Assembly (NCBI RefSeq): GCF_013394655.1
Contig: NZ_CP053351.1
Span: 3,884,001-3,948,000, forward strand
Direction: 5' to 3'
DNA length: 64,000 nucleotides
Source of the DNA: Winogradskyella schleiferi
GTDB lineage: Bacteria > Bacteroidota > Bacteroidia > Flavobacteriales > Flavobacteriaceae
Part shown: piece by piece, positions 1 to 9,086 of the stretch
Numbering within the stretch: position 1 is the stretch's first letter
Layout of the letters: each line of letters starts with the position of its first letter
Position numbers and translations under genes: made by a program
The notes under the pieces: generated by a model
Told to the model about the DNA's origin: nothing
The model's database searches: none
The model's input: the letters and a program-made list of their open reading frames with translations, nothing else

Positions 1-616
1 ATACATTGTCCGTCATTTGGTCAATAGCTGAATCCATCCAACTATCATCGACTGCCATTTCGTGAGCGAAATAAGTTTTCTCCTCGTCCATAACGGTTTT
101 TTCAATGCTATCCATTGAACGAATACCGACTTGAATCAAATTCGTGGTTTGGCTCGCTTCATATACTGCACAAGCGTGATTGCAGCTCGATCCTTCGTAG
201 CTTTCGCGTAAATCGGCATGCGCATCAATATGCAACACCGTAATATCATCGAACATTTCGTTGAATGCTCTAATGGTACCGATGGATATTGAATGTTCGC
301 CACCAAAAATCGTCACAAATTTATTTTTTTTAATATAGCGTTTTGTAGCTTGATGAACCGCTTCTACCATCGCTTTTGGTGATGAATTTTCAGTTACCGC
401 ATCTGCTAAAAATACCCCTTGTTGGTAAACTTCAGATTCGGTTTCAATATCATAAAGCTCCATATTTGCTGAAGCGTCTAAAAAAGCCTCAGGGCCTTTA
501 TCGGCACCTTTTTGCCATGTGCTTGTACCATCATAAGGTACAGGAATTAATACGATTTTAGCAGTTTCTAATTTTGCTAATTCTTCTGGGATTCCAGCGT
601 AAGTTTTTGTTTTCAT
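1..616 (-). CDS. speB: Agmatinase (ureohydrolase family), 3' end outside window
   Basis: Likely hydrolyses agmatine to putrescine and urea in the cytoplasm. Read on the minus strand from ATG at 614-616, the protein starts MKTKTYAGIPEELAKLETAK and contains the ureohydrolase signatures FGGEHSISIG and HIDAHADLRESYEG, whose His and Asp residues bind the binuclear manganese centre. About 205 codons are visible; the C-terminal third, including the second Asp-rich metal motif, lies beyond base 1. It is downstream of speA on the same strand, separated by about 230 bases of repeat-bearing DNA. The pairing with arginine decarboxylase favours agmatinase over arginase; substrate is otherwise inferred. 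Confidence 0.9.
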   Translation of the reverse strand, partial: MKTKTYAGIPEELAKLETAKIVLIPVPYDGTSTWQKGADKGPEAFLDASANMELYDIETESEVYQQGVFLADAVTENSSPKAMVEAVHQATKRYIKKNKFVTIFGGEHSISIGTIRAFNEMFDDITVLHIDAHADLRESYEGSSCNHACAVYEASQTTNLIQVGIRSMDSIEKTVMDEEKTYFAHEMAVDDSWMDSAIDQMTDNV

Positions 617-844
617 GTTTACTTCCTGCGAAAGCAGGAATCTTATTAATTGTTAGACTTTATTTTAAAACTCCCCTAATGAGCTACGCTCGGTATCTTC
701 AACAAAAGCTACTGCTTTTATTTCAATAATCCTCGAGGGGACAATTTAAACGAGAACCATTTTTATATAAATTATATCTTGGTTTAGTATTGAGATTTCA
801 TTTTGTAACTCAGTATTTTTAATTATTAATTCTTCATTTTTAAT
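617..844. repeat. speA-speB intergenic region with REP-like hairpin and dispersed repeat
   Basis: Immediately upstream of the speB start is a perfect hairpin, TTCCTGC-GAAA-GCAGGAA (623-640). Further on (about 669-750) is a stretch with CTCCCCTAATGAGC, paired short words around 'gctacgctc' and 'aaagctactgctttta', and CCTCGAGGGGACAATTT. The last part resembles the arms of the large inverted repeat at 40204-40283. I read the region as dispersed palindromic repeats of the kind common between flavobacterial genes, not as a coding sequence. Confidence 0.6.
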
Positions 845-2242
845 TCAAGAACTATAACCCAAAATACCCAACAAATTCTCACTCTTCTGTTGCTCTGCGA
901 AAACCTCAGTGGTTAAGTTGCCTTCGGCATCTTTTTGAATTAAAATATGCTTTGGTGTTGGGATTAAGCAGTGTTGCAGTCCTCCAAATCCACCAATGGT
1001 TTCTTGGTATGCACCTGTATTAAAAAAGCCGATGTATAAATCTTTATCCTTATTGTATTTTGGTAGATAAATGGCGTTGGTGTGTTGCTCACTGTTGTAA
1101 TAATCGTCACTATCGCAAGTTAAACCACCTAACAACACACGTTCGTAACTATCGTGCCAACGGTTAATGGGCAACATGATAAAACGTTTGTTTATGGCCC
1201 AAGTATCTGGTAAGGTTGTGATAAAAGAGGAATTGATCATATTCCACTTTTCGCGATCGTTCTGTTGTTTTTGGTATAGGATTTTATAGAGTGCGCCACC
1301 ACTTTCGCCAACGGTAAAACTACCGAACTCCGTAAAAATGTTTGGTGTATCCACCTCTTCTTCTTCACAAACCAATTTTATCTGGTTCACGATTTCATCG
1401 ACCATATAGGCGTAATCAAATTCGAAAGCCAACGAGTTCTTTATTGGGAAACCGCCTCCAATATTCAGACTATCCAATGTTGGACAAATTTTCTTCAACG
1501 CTGTATAGACCTTCAGACATTTGTGCAATTCGTTCCAATAATAGGCATTGTCACGAATTCCCGTATTGATAAAAAAGTGCAGCATTTTTAACTCTACTTT
1601 TTTATTGTCTTGAATCTGACTTTTATAAAAAGGCACAATATTTTTATATCCAATACCTAAACGCGAAGTGTAGAATTCGAATTTTGGTTCTTCTTCTGAA
1701 GCGATTCTAATTCCAACTTGAAACTTGCCTTTAATTTCCTGCGACAATAAATCGAGTTCCTCATAATTGTCTATAATAGGAATCGCATTTTTGTGACCAT
1801 CATTGATAAGATCCGCAATATTGCTAATGTATTGTTCACGTTTAAAACCATTGCTCAACACAAACGTTTTATCCGTGATTTTACCTTCCTTTTTTAGTGC
1901 TTTTACAATATCGATATCAAAAGCCGAAGAGGTTTCAATATGAATGTCATTGGTTAAGGCTTCATCCAACACATGCTTAAAGTGCGAACTTTTAGTACAA
2001 TAACAATAATTGTATTTGCCTTTATATTTATGGTTTTTAAAGGCATCTGCAAACCATGTTTTGGCACGCTGGATGTTATTGGATATTTGCGGTAAATAGG
2101 TGAATTTCAACGGTACGCCATGGTCTTCGATTAATTGCGTTAAGTCGATATCATGGAATTGCAGCGCTTTGTCCTCAAGTTTAAATTCGTCTTGTGGAAA
2201 GTGAAAGGATTGATCGATGAGATCAATATATTTATTGTTCAT
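845..2242 (-). CDS. speA: Biosynthetic arginine decarboxylase, short alanine-racemase-fold type
   Basis: PLP-dependent decarboxylation of arginine to agmatine, first step of the agmatine route to putrescine and spermidine. The 465-residue protein has the fold-III PLP lysine in YCTKSSHF (K84), a glycine-rich phosphate-binding segment IGGGFPIKNS, and the C-terminal active-site motif GLTCDSDDYY with the catalytic Cys-Asp pair. It is shorter than the roughly 630-residue E. coli SpeA and matches the compact form annotated in Bacteroidota. It precedes speB on the same strand. A degenerate hairpin related to those at 623-640 and 12320-12338 lies about 18 bases upstream of the start codon. A diaminopimelate or other basic amino acid decarboxylase is less likely given the speB neighbour. 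Confidence 0.88.
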   Translation of the reverse strand: MNNKYIDLIDQSFHFPQDEFKLEDKALQFHDIDLTQLIEDHGVPLKFTYLPQISNNIQRAKTWFADAFKNHKYKGKYNYCYCTKSSHFKHVLDEALTNDIHIETSSAFDIDIVKALKKEGKITDKTFVLSNGFKREQYISNIADLINDGHKNAIPIIDNYEELDLLSQEIKGKFQVGIRIASEEEPKFEFYTSRLGIGYKNIVPFYKSQIQDNKKVELKMLHFFINTGIRDNAYYWNELHKCLKVYTALKKICPTLDSLNIGGGFPIKNSLAFEFDYAYMVDEIVNQIKLVCEEEEVDTPNIFTEFGSFTVGESGGALYKILYQKQQNDREKWNMINSSFITTLPDTWAINKRFIMLPINRWHDSYERVLLGGLTCDSDDYYNSEQHTNAIYLPKYNKDKDLYIGFFNTGAYQETIGGFGGLQHCLIPTPKHILIQKDAEGNLTTEVFAEQQKSENLLGILGYSS

Positions 2243-2339
2243 GTGATGTATTTAAATGGATTCCGTTTTCACGAGAAATGAAGGTGTAAAATAAAGATTA
2301 TAAGCGTAAATTATGTTAAGATTACGTTATATCATAATA

Positions 2340-2492
2340 TCATACTTGGATTTGGCTTTGAGTAGTAGGTACAAAACCATAGATATGCTGGCTGGCAGCA
2401 ATTACAGAAGCGGAAGTTAGCTCTAAAATTCGGTTACTTAACCTGTAAGCTGCTTTTGAATATGACTTCCTAATTTTCAAAAGCCCGAACAT
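2340..2492 (-). CDS. Possible small protein (50 aa) or structured RNA upstream of speA
   Basis: An uninterrupted minus-strand frame begins with ATG at 2490-2492 (MFGLLKIRKSYSKAAYRLSN...) and stops at 2340-2342. It is Ala/Ser rich with a basic N-terminus and matches no family I recognise. The same bases could fold: GGAAGT...ACTTCC encloses AGCT...AGCT and GGTT-AAGT-AACC. It could therefore be a small gene, a leader RNA for the polyamine genes, or chance. The rest of the 2243-2828 gap is AT-rich with nothing else recognised. Confidence 0.25.
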   Translation of the reverse strand: MFGLLKIRKSYSKAAYRLSNRILELTSASVIAASQHIYGFVPTTQSQIQV

Positions 2493-2828
2493 AAAAACAT
2501 GTTTCAATGTGTTCAGCTAAAATTGGCTTTATCATCTGGTTAGATGGACACCAATTTTCAATACAAATGTATATTATTTTTTAATATGCTGTACTTTTTT
2601 TTATTTTTTTTGAATTGTTTATTGAGGTGTTGAGATTTAGTGTTTTTTAGCTCATATTGAAAAGTGGATCTGCAGTTAAAAATAAAATATTTAGAGTAGA
2701 ATAATATCCGTTGGATACTGCAATGAGATAAATTATCATTATGGAATATGAGTTATCAGCTTAAAATCAATTTCAACCTATATCTATATTTTAGAACTAG
2801 ACAATTATACTCTCTTACATAAATAACT

Positions 2829-3539
2829 TTAATAATAACCAAGCTGAGTTTTAACATTTTCTCGATATTTTCTACCTACAGGTATTTTTATTTTTTTTAT
2901 TTCTATCTCAACTGGTGAAAAAGAGTCAATATGGTCTATTGATATAATGAAAGATCTATGTACTCTTATGAATTTATGTTTTGGTAGTGATTCATAAATT
3001 TCTGAAATTTTTTTATGAGCAATAACTTCTCTATATATCATTTTCACCTTAATGTTATTATTAGAACTTTCAATATATAGAATATTCTTTAAAAATATTT
3101 TTTGCAATTTTTTTTCTATTTTAAGGTAAATAAAATCTTCAATTCCATGAGGTTTTTTATTATTCATTATCACTGGATAATCGATGTGCTTTAACACTCT
3201 ACCAATTGACTTTAAAAACCTTGTGAACTCAATAGGCTTAACTAAATAGTCTATGGCACCTAAATCATAAGCTTTTGCTGCATAATCTGAATATGCTGTT
3301 GTAAATATGACTGCAGGTGCTTGATTGAGTTCTTTAAAAAAATCTGTTCCTTTTATTTCTGGCATGTGAATGTCAAGAAAAATTAAGTCTATTTTATGCT
3401 TCTGAAGTATATTAAAAGCTTCATAAACATTTTTACAAGAAGCTATTAAGTTTACGCTCTCAATTCTTGAAATATAATTTTCAATTACATCTCTGGCCAA
3501 AGGTTCGTCATCTACAACAATGCAATTTACTTTTTTCAT
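2829..3539 (-). CDS. LytTR-family response regulator
   Basis: DNA-binding response regulator of the LytR/AlgR type, 236 residues. The N-terminal receiver domain (about 1-120) has the acidic pair VVDDEPLARD (D10, D11), phosphoacceptor D56 in LIFLDIHMPE and the conserved lysine K101 in DYLVKPIEF. A LytTR DNA-binding domain follows (about 135-235), with the characteristic RVHRSFIISIDHI segment. It lies 8 bases downstream of its partner histidine kinase and is co-directional with it. The pair is divergent from two secreted esterase genes, the most likely targets; that link rests on position and on the inverted repeat at 4635-4752. Confidence 0.92.
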   Translation of the reverse strand: MKKVNCIVVDDEPLARDVIENYISRIESVNLIASCKNVYEAFNILQKHKIDLIFLDIHMPEIKGTDFFKELNQAPAVIFTTAYSDYAAKAYDLGAIDYLVKPIEFTRFLKSIGRVLKHIDYPVIMNNKKPHGIEDFIYLKIEKKLQKIFLKNILYIESSNNNIKVKMIYREVIAHKKISEIYESLPKHKFIRVHRSFIISIDHIDSFSPVEIEIKKIKIPVGRKYRENVKTQLGYY

Positions 3540-3547
3540 ATAACGTT

Positions 3548-4582
3548 TTAAATAAGATGTAATTTTAAAGTTAATTCAAATTGAAATTCAGTTTCTTTTT
3601 TTTCTAGGGTGTACTTGTCTGTATACAACAAACCTAAACGTTTTTTTACATTTTCTAGCCCAACACCCTTATCATAATAGTTTTTTGTTCTTTTGTAATT
3701 TACCGTATGCAGTGTAAGGGTGTTGTGTTTTGCAATTACAGTTATAGAGGGCCCATTGATCTTATGGTTTATAGCACCATGTTTAAAAACATTTTCAATA
3801 AAAGGTATTAAGATAAAAGGAGCTATCCTATAGTCTTTATCAATCTCTGTTATAAAATTAATGTTACTGCCTTCTTCTAAACGTAGCTTTTCCAAGTTTA
3901 TGTAATTTTTTAAATAATTGATTTCCTTGTAAAGTGAAACTCTGTTCGGGTTTGTTTCATATAGCATATACCTCATTAAATCTGAGAGTTTTAAAATGGC
4001 ATCTTCTGCTTTATCAGATCTCTTAAGGATTAAAGAATATAAATTGTTTAATGTATTAAATAAAAAATGTGGGTGTATTTGATTTTTGAGATGAGTTAAT
4101 TCAGATTTTAATTGATCCTTTTCTAACATCAATAGTTTTTTTTGATTAGTATAATATATTCTATAAAATGCTATAACCATAGGAATAATAGCGGCACGAT
4201 TTATTTCAAAAAGTGTATTCACTACACTAATAATCGATAAATAATCTTCTTCTTGCCAGTCAACAAGGTAATAGGGTCTTACAAAATACCAAAGAATAGG
4301 TTTTTGAATGAAAATAGTAATAAAAACTAAAAGGGCACTATAAAAAAATAAGAATAAGACTATTTGTTTCTTTAAAATAAATTTAGGGATTAAGTAATAA
4401 AGCGTGATGTATACAAGTAAAATCCTTGATGGTAATAAAGATAGTTGTATGATAATGGATTTAGAAAAATTACTATCGTAAGTTCCCCAAATAAAACCAA
4501 AGAATAAATTAAACGCCACCCAATAAAGAACATGTCTTAATATTCTATTTTTCAATAGGCCATTCTCAATTAAATAATTCAT
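3548..4582 (-). CDS. LytS-type sensor histidine kinase (His_kinase family)
   Basis: Membrane sensor kinase, 344 residues. Four hydrophobic segments occupy about residues 15-145, then a short coiled-coil linker, the phosphoacceptor block HPHFLFNTLNNLYSLI (H172 in PHFLFN), and a compact HATPase domain with the N-box PFILIPFIENVFKHGA and the G-box KGVGLENVKKRLGLLY. There is no separate sensor domain, so the signal is probably sensed by the membrane segments. It is the first gene of a two-gene unit with the LytTR regulator. This architecture (PF06580) nearly always pairs with LytTR regulators, as here. Confidence 0.9.
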   Translation of the reverse strand: MNYLIENGLLKNRILRHVLYWVAFNLFFGFIWGTYDSNFSKSIIIQLSLLPSRILLVYITLYYLIPKFILKKQIVLFLFFYSALLVFITIFIQKPILWYFVRPYYLVDWQEEDYLSIISVVNTLFEINRAAIIPMVIAFYRIYYTNQKKLLMLEKDQLKSELTHLKNQIHPHFLFNTLNNLYSLILKRSDKAEDAILKLSDLMRYMLYETNPNRVSLYKEINYLKNYINLEKLRLEEGSNINFITEIDKDYRIAPFILIPFIENVFKHGAINHKINGPSITVIAKHNTLTLHTVNYKRTKNYYDKGVGLENVKKRLGLLYTDKYTLEKKETEFQFELTLKLHLI

Positions 4583-4634
4583 ATGATGTATTATGTATTT
4601 AATAGTAAAACTCTAAATTTAATCAATGAATGAA

Positions 4635-4752
4635 AACAATAAGGACAAACAACATTTTATATTATGAATAAAGCACTTTGTAGTGTGTAAATCGTCTATA
4701 ATGCAAGGTGTGCCTTTTAATTGCGTATTAGCTGTTGTCTGTCCTTATTGTT
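4635..4752. promoter_or_regulatory. 19-bp inverted repeat between LytTR system and esterase genes
   Basis: Left arm AACAATAAGGACAAACAAC (4635-4653) and right arm GTTGTCTGTCCTTATTGTT (4734-4752) are inverted repeats with one mismatch, enclosing about 80 bp. They sit in the 263-bp divergent region. This could be a binding site for the adjacent regulator or the ends of a miniature insertion; the sequence alone cannot decide. Confidence 0.45.
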
Positions 4753-4845
4753 AAGCTATTTGATTGTTTGTTTTTTGAATAGCGCTTAATTTTTTATAGG
4801 ATTGTATTAGAGTTAAATCATTGTTCTAAATAAAAACTAGTTATC

Positions 4846-6825
4846 ATGAAATATAAATTTCTCTTTGTTTCTATCCTGTTTTGTTTAATTGCTCGTTCAC
4901 AAGAAGCCAATTACCATAAAGAATTAAAATATCTTCAGGATAACGGTTTAGAACCATCAGAATACATTATCAATAAGTTTGGAGATAAGAGTTTAATTCT
5001 TCTAGGTGAAGACCATGTGGTTAAAAACAATTTGAATTTTGTTGCCCAGATAATTCCAAAATTATATAAAGCCGGAGTTTACAACATAGGTATGGAATTT
5101 GGAGCCTATGAGAAGCAAAAAGAATTAGACAACTTAATATTAGGAGAAAATTTTGACGCTCAGGTATCAAGAGATTTAATGTTTTTCTATAACGTAGGAT
5201 GGCCTTACCAAGAGTATCAGGACATATTAAAAGCTGCCTGGGCATTTAATAACACCTTGCCAGAAAACTCAAAAAAATTTAGAATAGTTAATATAAGCTA
5301 TCAATATGATTGGACTGCTTATAATGGTTCTAGGGAAGATATGTCTGGTGTTTTTCATAAAGGAGAAGTCAATCAGTTTAGAAAAGAAGTTATTATAAAT
5401 GAAATTTTAGAGAAAGGTGAAAAAGGTCTGATATTATGCGGACTCCCTCATGCTTTTACAAAATATTCACAAGGTGTTAAAGATGCTAAGGGTAATTGTA
5501 CATATAGAAGCGTAAGTTTAGGTAACTTACTTTTAGATAAGTATAAAGATCAAGTTTTTTCTATTTTTTTACATGGACCTATATATAATTTTCCCAATGA
5601 ATCGCCTTTCTTTTTATCTCCAGCAAATGGTGAGATTGAAAATGTTTTTAAACTAATGTCCAACGAACCGTTAGGTTTCGATTTAGGAAAAAGCCCTATA
5701 GGTAAGTTAAAAGAAGATAGTTGGTTTAGTAATTGCTACAATGATTTTACAATAGGAGATTTGTTTGATGGATATATTTTTTTAGTTCCGTTTCAAAAAA
5801 TGGAAGATTGCACAATCGATGAAGATTTTTTTAAAAATAAATCGTGGAATGAAATAAAAAAGCAAATACCAGACCCATATTGGCATAAACCATATGACAC
5901 AAAAAAACAATATTGGGAAGCTACAATAGCGAAAATAAAGCTTAAAGAACGTTACAAGGACATAACTAGAATTCCCAACTTAACGGTTACCTATGGTAAG
6001 GTAGATAGAGTAAAAAACTTTCAATCTAATTATGTTGACTCTAGAAATATAGATGTTTGGTTACCTCCAAATTATAATGATTCTGAAAGATGTGCTGTTT
6101 TATATATGCACGATGGACAAATGCTTTTTGATTCTACCCGAACATGGAATAATCAAGAATGGAAAGTGGACGAAACTATAGCAAGATTAATCTTTGACGG
6201 AAAAATAAGAAATACAATAGTAGTAGGTGTTTGGAATAATGGAGCGTATAGGCATTCAGAATATTTTCCCCAAAAACCAATCAGCTATCTTGATAGGGAA
6301 TTAAAGGGCAATCTTATTAAAACAGACTTGAAAAGAAAGCAGCAAGCTGATAATTATTTAAAATTTTTAGTAGAAGAGCTAAAACCATACATAGACAAAA
6401 ATTATTCAACCCATACAAATGTGCAAAATACCTTTATTGCAGGCTCTAGTATGGGAGGGTTAATATCCATGTACGCCATGTCCGAATATCCAGATGTGTA
6501 TGGTGGAGCAGCTTGTTTATCTACACATTGGGTTGGAGATGTAAATGTAAAGGGAGATAAGATTCCATTAGCGTTCAATCAATACTTAATTAACAATTTG
6601 CCAGAACCAAAGAATCATAAATTTTATTTTGATTATGGTACTGTAGGGCTTGATAGCTTATATAAACCATATCAAACTATAATAGACAAGACTATGAGCA
6701 AGAAAGGTTACACAACTAAGAATTGGATTACAAAAGAATTTAAAGGAGATGACCATTCTGAAGCATCATGGAGTAGACGATTATATATTCCTTTAGAATT
6801 TTTACTAGCTAATAATAACAACTAA
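4846..6825 (+). CDS. Secreted two-domain protein: erythromycin-esterase/ChaN-like domain plus esterase-D-like hydrolase
   Basis: Signal peptide (about residues 1-18, cut near ARSQ). The N-terminal half (about 25-330) carries LILLGEDHVVKNN, NIGMEFGAYEKQ and GLILCGLPHAFTKY, recalling the Glu/His motifs of the erythromycin-esterase/ChaN superfamily. The C-terminal half (about 375-655) is an alpha/beta hydrolase of the putative esterase (Fes/EstD) type: MHDGQMLFDS oxyanion strand, nucleophile S535 in GSSMGG, and catalytic H637 in DDHSEASW. This half is strikingly similar to the PUL esterase at 47811-48806 (shared MHDGQMLFDST, NQEWKVDE/NKQEWKVDE, GGAACLSTHW). It is separated by 2 bases from the next esterase gene. 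Substrate unknown; an ester on a carbohydrate or a siderophore-like compound is possible. Confidence 0.75.
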   Translation: MKYKFLFVSILFCLIARSQEANYHKELKYLQDNGLEPSEYIINKFGDKSLILLGEDHVVKNNLNFVAQIIPKLYKAGVYNIGMEFGAYEKQKELDNLILGENFDAQVSRDLMFFYNVGWPYQEYQDILKAAWAFNNTLPENSKKFRIVNISYQYDWTAYNGSREDMSGVFHKGEVNQFRKEVIINEILEKGEKGLILCGLPHAFTKYSQGVKDAKGNCTYRSVSLGNLLLDKYKDQVFSIFLHGPIYNFPNESPFFLSPANGEIENVFKLMSNEPLGFDLGKSPIGKLKEDSWFSNCYNDFTIGDLFDGYIFLVPFQKMEDCTIDEDFFKNKSWNEIKKQIPDPYWHKPYDTKKQYWEATIAKIKLKERYKDITRIPNLTVTYGKVDRVKNFQSNYVDSRNIDVWLPPNYNDSERCAVLYMHDGQMLFDSTRTWNNQEWKVDETIARLIFDGKIRNTIVVGVWNNGAYRHSEYFPQKPISYLDRELKGNLIKTDLKRKQQADNYLKFLVEELKPYIDKNYSTHTNVQNTFIAGSSMGGLISMYAMSEYPDVYGGAACLSTHWVGDVNVKGDKIPLAFNQYLINNLPEPKNHKFYFDYGTVGLDSLYKPYQTIIDKTMSKKGYTTKNWITKEFKGDDHSEASWSRRLYIPLEFLLANNNN

Positions 6826-6827
6826 AT

Positions 6828-9086
6828 ATGAAAGCTAAAATAACCTGTTTGTTTTTACTAGTAGTAAGTTACACGTTTGGTCAAAAAAACAATGATAATA
6901 AATTAAAAATAGGCACAGAATACAGTATAAGCTCTAAGATTTTAAATGAAAAAAGAAGTTATATCGTAGCCTTACCAAAGACCTATAGTGAATCATCAAC
7001 AAAATATCCTGTATTAGTATTAACTGACGGAGATTATAGGTTTTTATACACCTCTGGAATTATAGAATTTTTAAGCAAGCATAATGAAATACCAGAAACC
7101 ATTATTGTAGCTATACCCAATATAGATAGAACAAGAGATTTAACTCCAACTTCAATAACCTTTAATAATATGGGTGGTGGTGGTGGAGCAAACTTTTTAA
7201 AGTTTATAGAAAACGAACTGTTACCAGAAGTAGACAGTAAATTTAGAACTAACTCCTATAATGTACTAGCAGGACATTCGTTGGGAGGGCTTTTGGTAGG
7301 ATATAGTTATATAACTAATAATTCATTTAGTGGATTTATAGCTTCAGACCCCAGTTTTTGGTGGGATAATCAATATGTCGTAAATGAAATTAATAGTGAT
7401 GTGGTACAACAAATTAAAAACAAAAAAATATACATTTCAAGTGCAGATAATTATGAAAGAAATGAGGGCGTGGTCACTTTTATGCGAAATGCACAAGAAT
7501 TGTTCTATGCACATTTAAAACAACTTGGTGTTGCAAACTCAAATATTAAGTTCGACTATTTTGAAAATGAAAACCATGGCACATCTGCTTATATGAGCTG
7601 GTACAACGGTATCAAATTTGTTTTTAAAGATTTTATGCTCGATAACATCTACAACAAAACATCAGACGAAATTACAGATCATTACAGCCGGTTATCAATA
7701 AAAAAAGGAAAAGAGATTTTACCACCCGATCAATTAATACAGAAAATTGCAGAATACAAGTTAAATGTAGGTAATGATAATAATGGCGCTATCTCCCTTT
7801 TAGAAATGAATACCTTAAATTACCCTTCATCTATTAATTATGAAAAGTTAAGTGAGGCGTATAAAGCGTTGGGTAATGATAACTTTTCAGAAATAAATTA
7901 TAAAAAGACACTAGAGCTAAGGACTTCAGAATCAAATAGTATTAATGAAAACATAAGTAAGCAAAACGAAACAGATATATTTTTACCTACAATTAAACAC
8001 ACTATAAAATCTGAAAAATTAAAAGAAAAAAGATCGTTTACAGTAGGCTTACCTCCATCTTATAATAGTGCAGAGAATGATTACCCAATAATGCTAATTC
8101 TTGATGGTAACTATCACTTACACCATGCAATGACTACAATAGAAGTAATGAGTAAAGAAGGGCAAATACCAGAAATGATTGTTGTTGCCGTAAATACAGA
8201 TAAAAATAGAACAAGAGATTTATCACCAACAAAATCTCTTGTTGGCTATAATGGTAAGGATAACTCCCAATGGCAAGAAACGAGTGGTGGAGGAAAATTA
8301 TTTTTAAAATTCCTAGAACAAGAAGTATTGCCTGAGGTTAAAATAAACTATAGGACAAAAGATTATGCTATGTTAGTTGGCCACTCATTAGGCGGATTGA
8401 TGGCTGCAGAGGCTTATTTGAATAATAGCGTTTTTAAATCGTACATAGCAATGGATCCCAGTTTTTGGTGGGACGAGCATTACATAGTAAAAAAAATAGA
8501 CACCGTATTATCCAAGAATATAAAAAATAAAAAATTCTATTTTTCTGGTGCGAATAGTTATGAGAAAACTAAAGGAATGATAACTAATATGAGAAATAGT
8601 CAAGAACTATTTATATCATCACTCAAAAACGCTGGCATTTCTCATAAAAACGTAAAGTTTGATGTTTATAAAGATGAAAACCACAATAGCATACCGCTTA
8701 TAAGCCTCTATTATGGTTTACTATTTATTTTTCAAGACTATGTTTTAGAAGACATAACAACCAAAACTATGGCTCAAATAAAACAGCATTATAAAGATAT
8801 ATCAAGTAGCTTAGGTGTTAGTTTTTTACCACCAGAAAATGTCATCAATAGGGTTGCTTGGGCAAAATTTAATAATAATCAACGAGAAGAAGCATATACT
8901 TTGTTTCAATTAAATATTAATAACTACCCAACATCAAATACAGTTTACGAAATGTTAGCTTATGCATATAGCAATGCTGGCAAGTCTCCAGAAGCATTAA
9001 AGTACTTCAAAAAATCGTTGGAATTTAATTCAAATGAAAATGAAATTAGACGTATCAAACAATTGATATTAGACATAGAGAAGTGA
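6828..9086 (+). CDS. Secreted protein with two tandem esterase-D-like modules, each followed by a TPR-like segment
   Basis: Signal peptide (about 1-18, TFGQ). The 752-residue protein is an internal duplication. Module 1 (about 25-370) has GHSLGG with S151 and ENENHGTSAYMSWY as the histidine region. Module 2 (about 390-750) has GHSLGG with S520 and KDENHNSIPLISLYYG. Both share the strings DPSFWWD and NRTRDL/DRTRDL. Each hydrolase is followed by a helical repeat (YEKLSEAYKALGN; YEMLAYAYSNAGKSPEALKYFKKSLE). Both catalytic serines and histidines are kept, so both halves could be active. It begins 2 bases after the preceding esterase stop, so the two genes are probably one transcript. Confidence 0.8.
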   Translation: MKAKITCLFLLVVSYTFGQKNNDNKLKIGTEYSISSKILNEKRSYIVALPKTYSESSTKYPVLVLTDGDYRFLYTSGIIEFLSKHNEIPETIIVAIPNIDRTRDLTPTSITFNNMGGGGGANFLKFIENELLPEVDSKFRTNSYNVLAGHSLGGLLVGYSYITNNSFSGFIASDPSFWWDNQYVVNEINSDVVQQIKNKKIYISSADNYERNEGVVTFMRNAQELFYAHLKQLGVANSNIKFDYFENENHGTSAYMSWYNGIKFVFKDFMLDNIYNKTSDEITDHYSRLSIKKGKEILPPDQLIQKIAEYKLNVGNDNNGAISLLEMNTLNYPSSINYEKLSEAYKALGNDNFSEINYKKTLELRTSESNSINENISKQNETDIFLPTIKHTIKSEKLKEKRSFTVGLPPSYNSAENDYPIMLILDGNYHLHHAMTTIEVMSKEGQIPEMIVVAVNTDKNRTRDLSPTKSLVGYNGKDNSQWQETSGGGKLFLKFLEQEVLPEVKINYRTKDYAMLVGHSLGGLMAAEAYLNNSVFKSYIAMDPSFWWDEHYIVKKIDTVLSKNIKNKKFYFSGANSYEKTKGMITNMRNSQELFISSLKNAGISHKNVKFDVYKDENHNSIPLISLYYGLLFIFQDYVLEDITTKTMAQIKQHYKDISSSLGVSFLPPENVINRVAWAKFNNNQREEAYTLFQLNINNYPTSNTVYEMLAYAYSNAGKSPEALKYFKKSLEFNSNENEIRRIKQLILDIEK

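Noticed and set aside
376..561. 61-codon plus-strand frame at the window start
   Set aside because: Antisense shadow of the agmatinase gene, whose signature motifs are clear on the minus strand.
4846..9086. Siderophore (enterochelin) utilisation operon
   Set aside because: The hydrolases are Fes/EstD-like, but there is no TonB receptor, siderophore permease or ferric reductase nearby.
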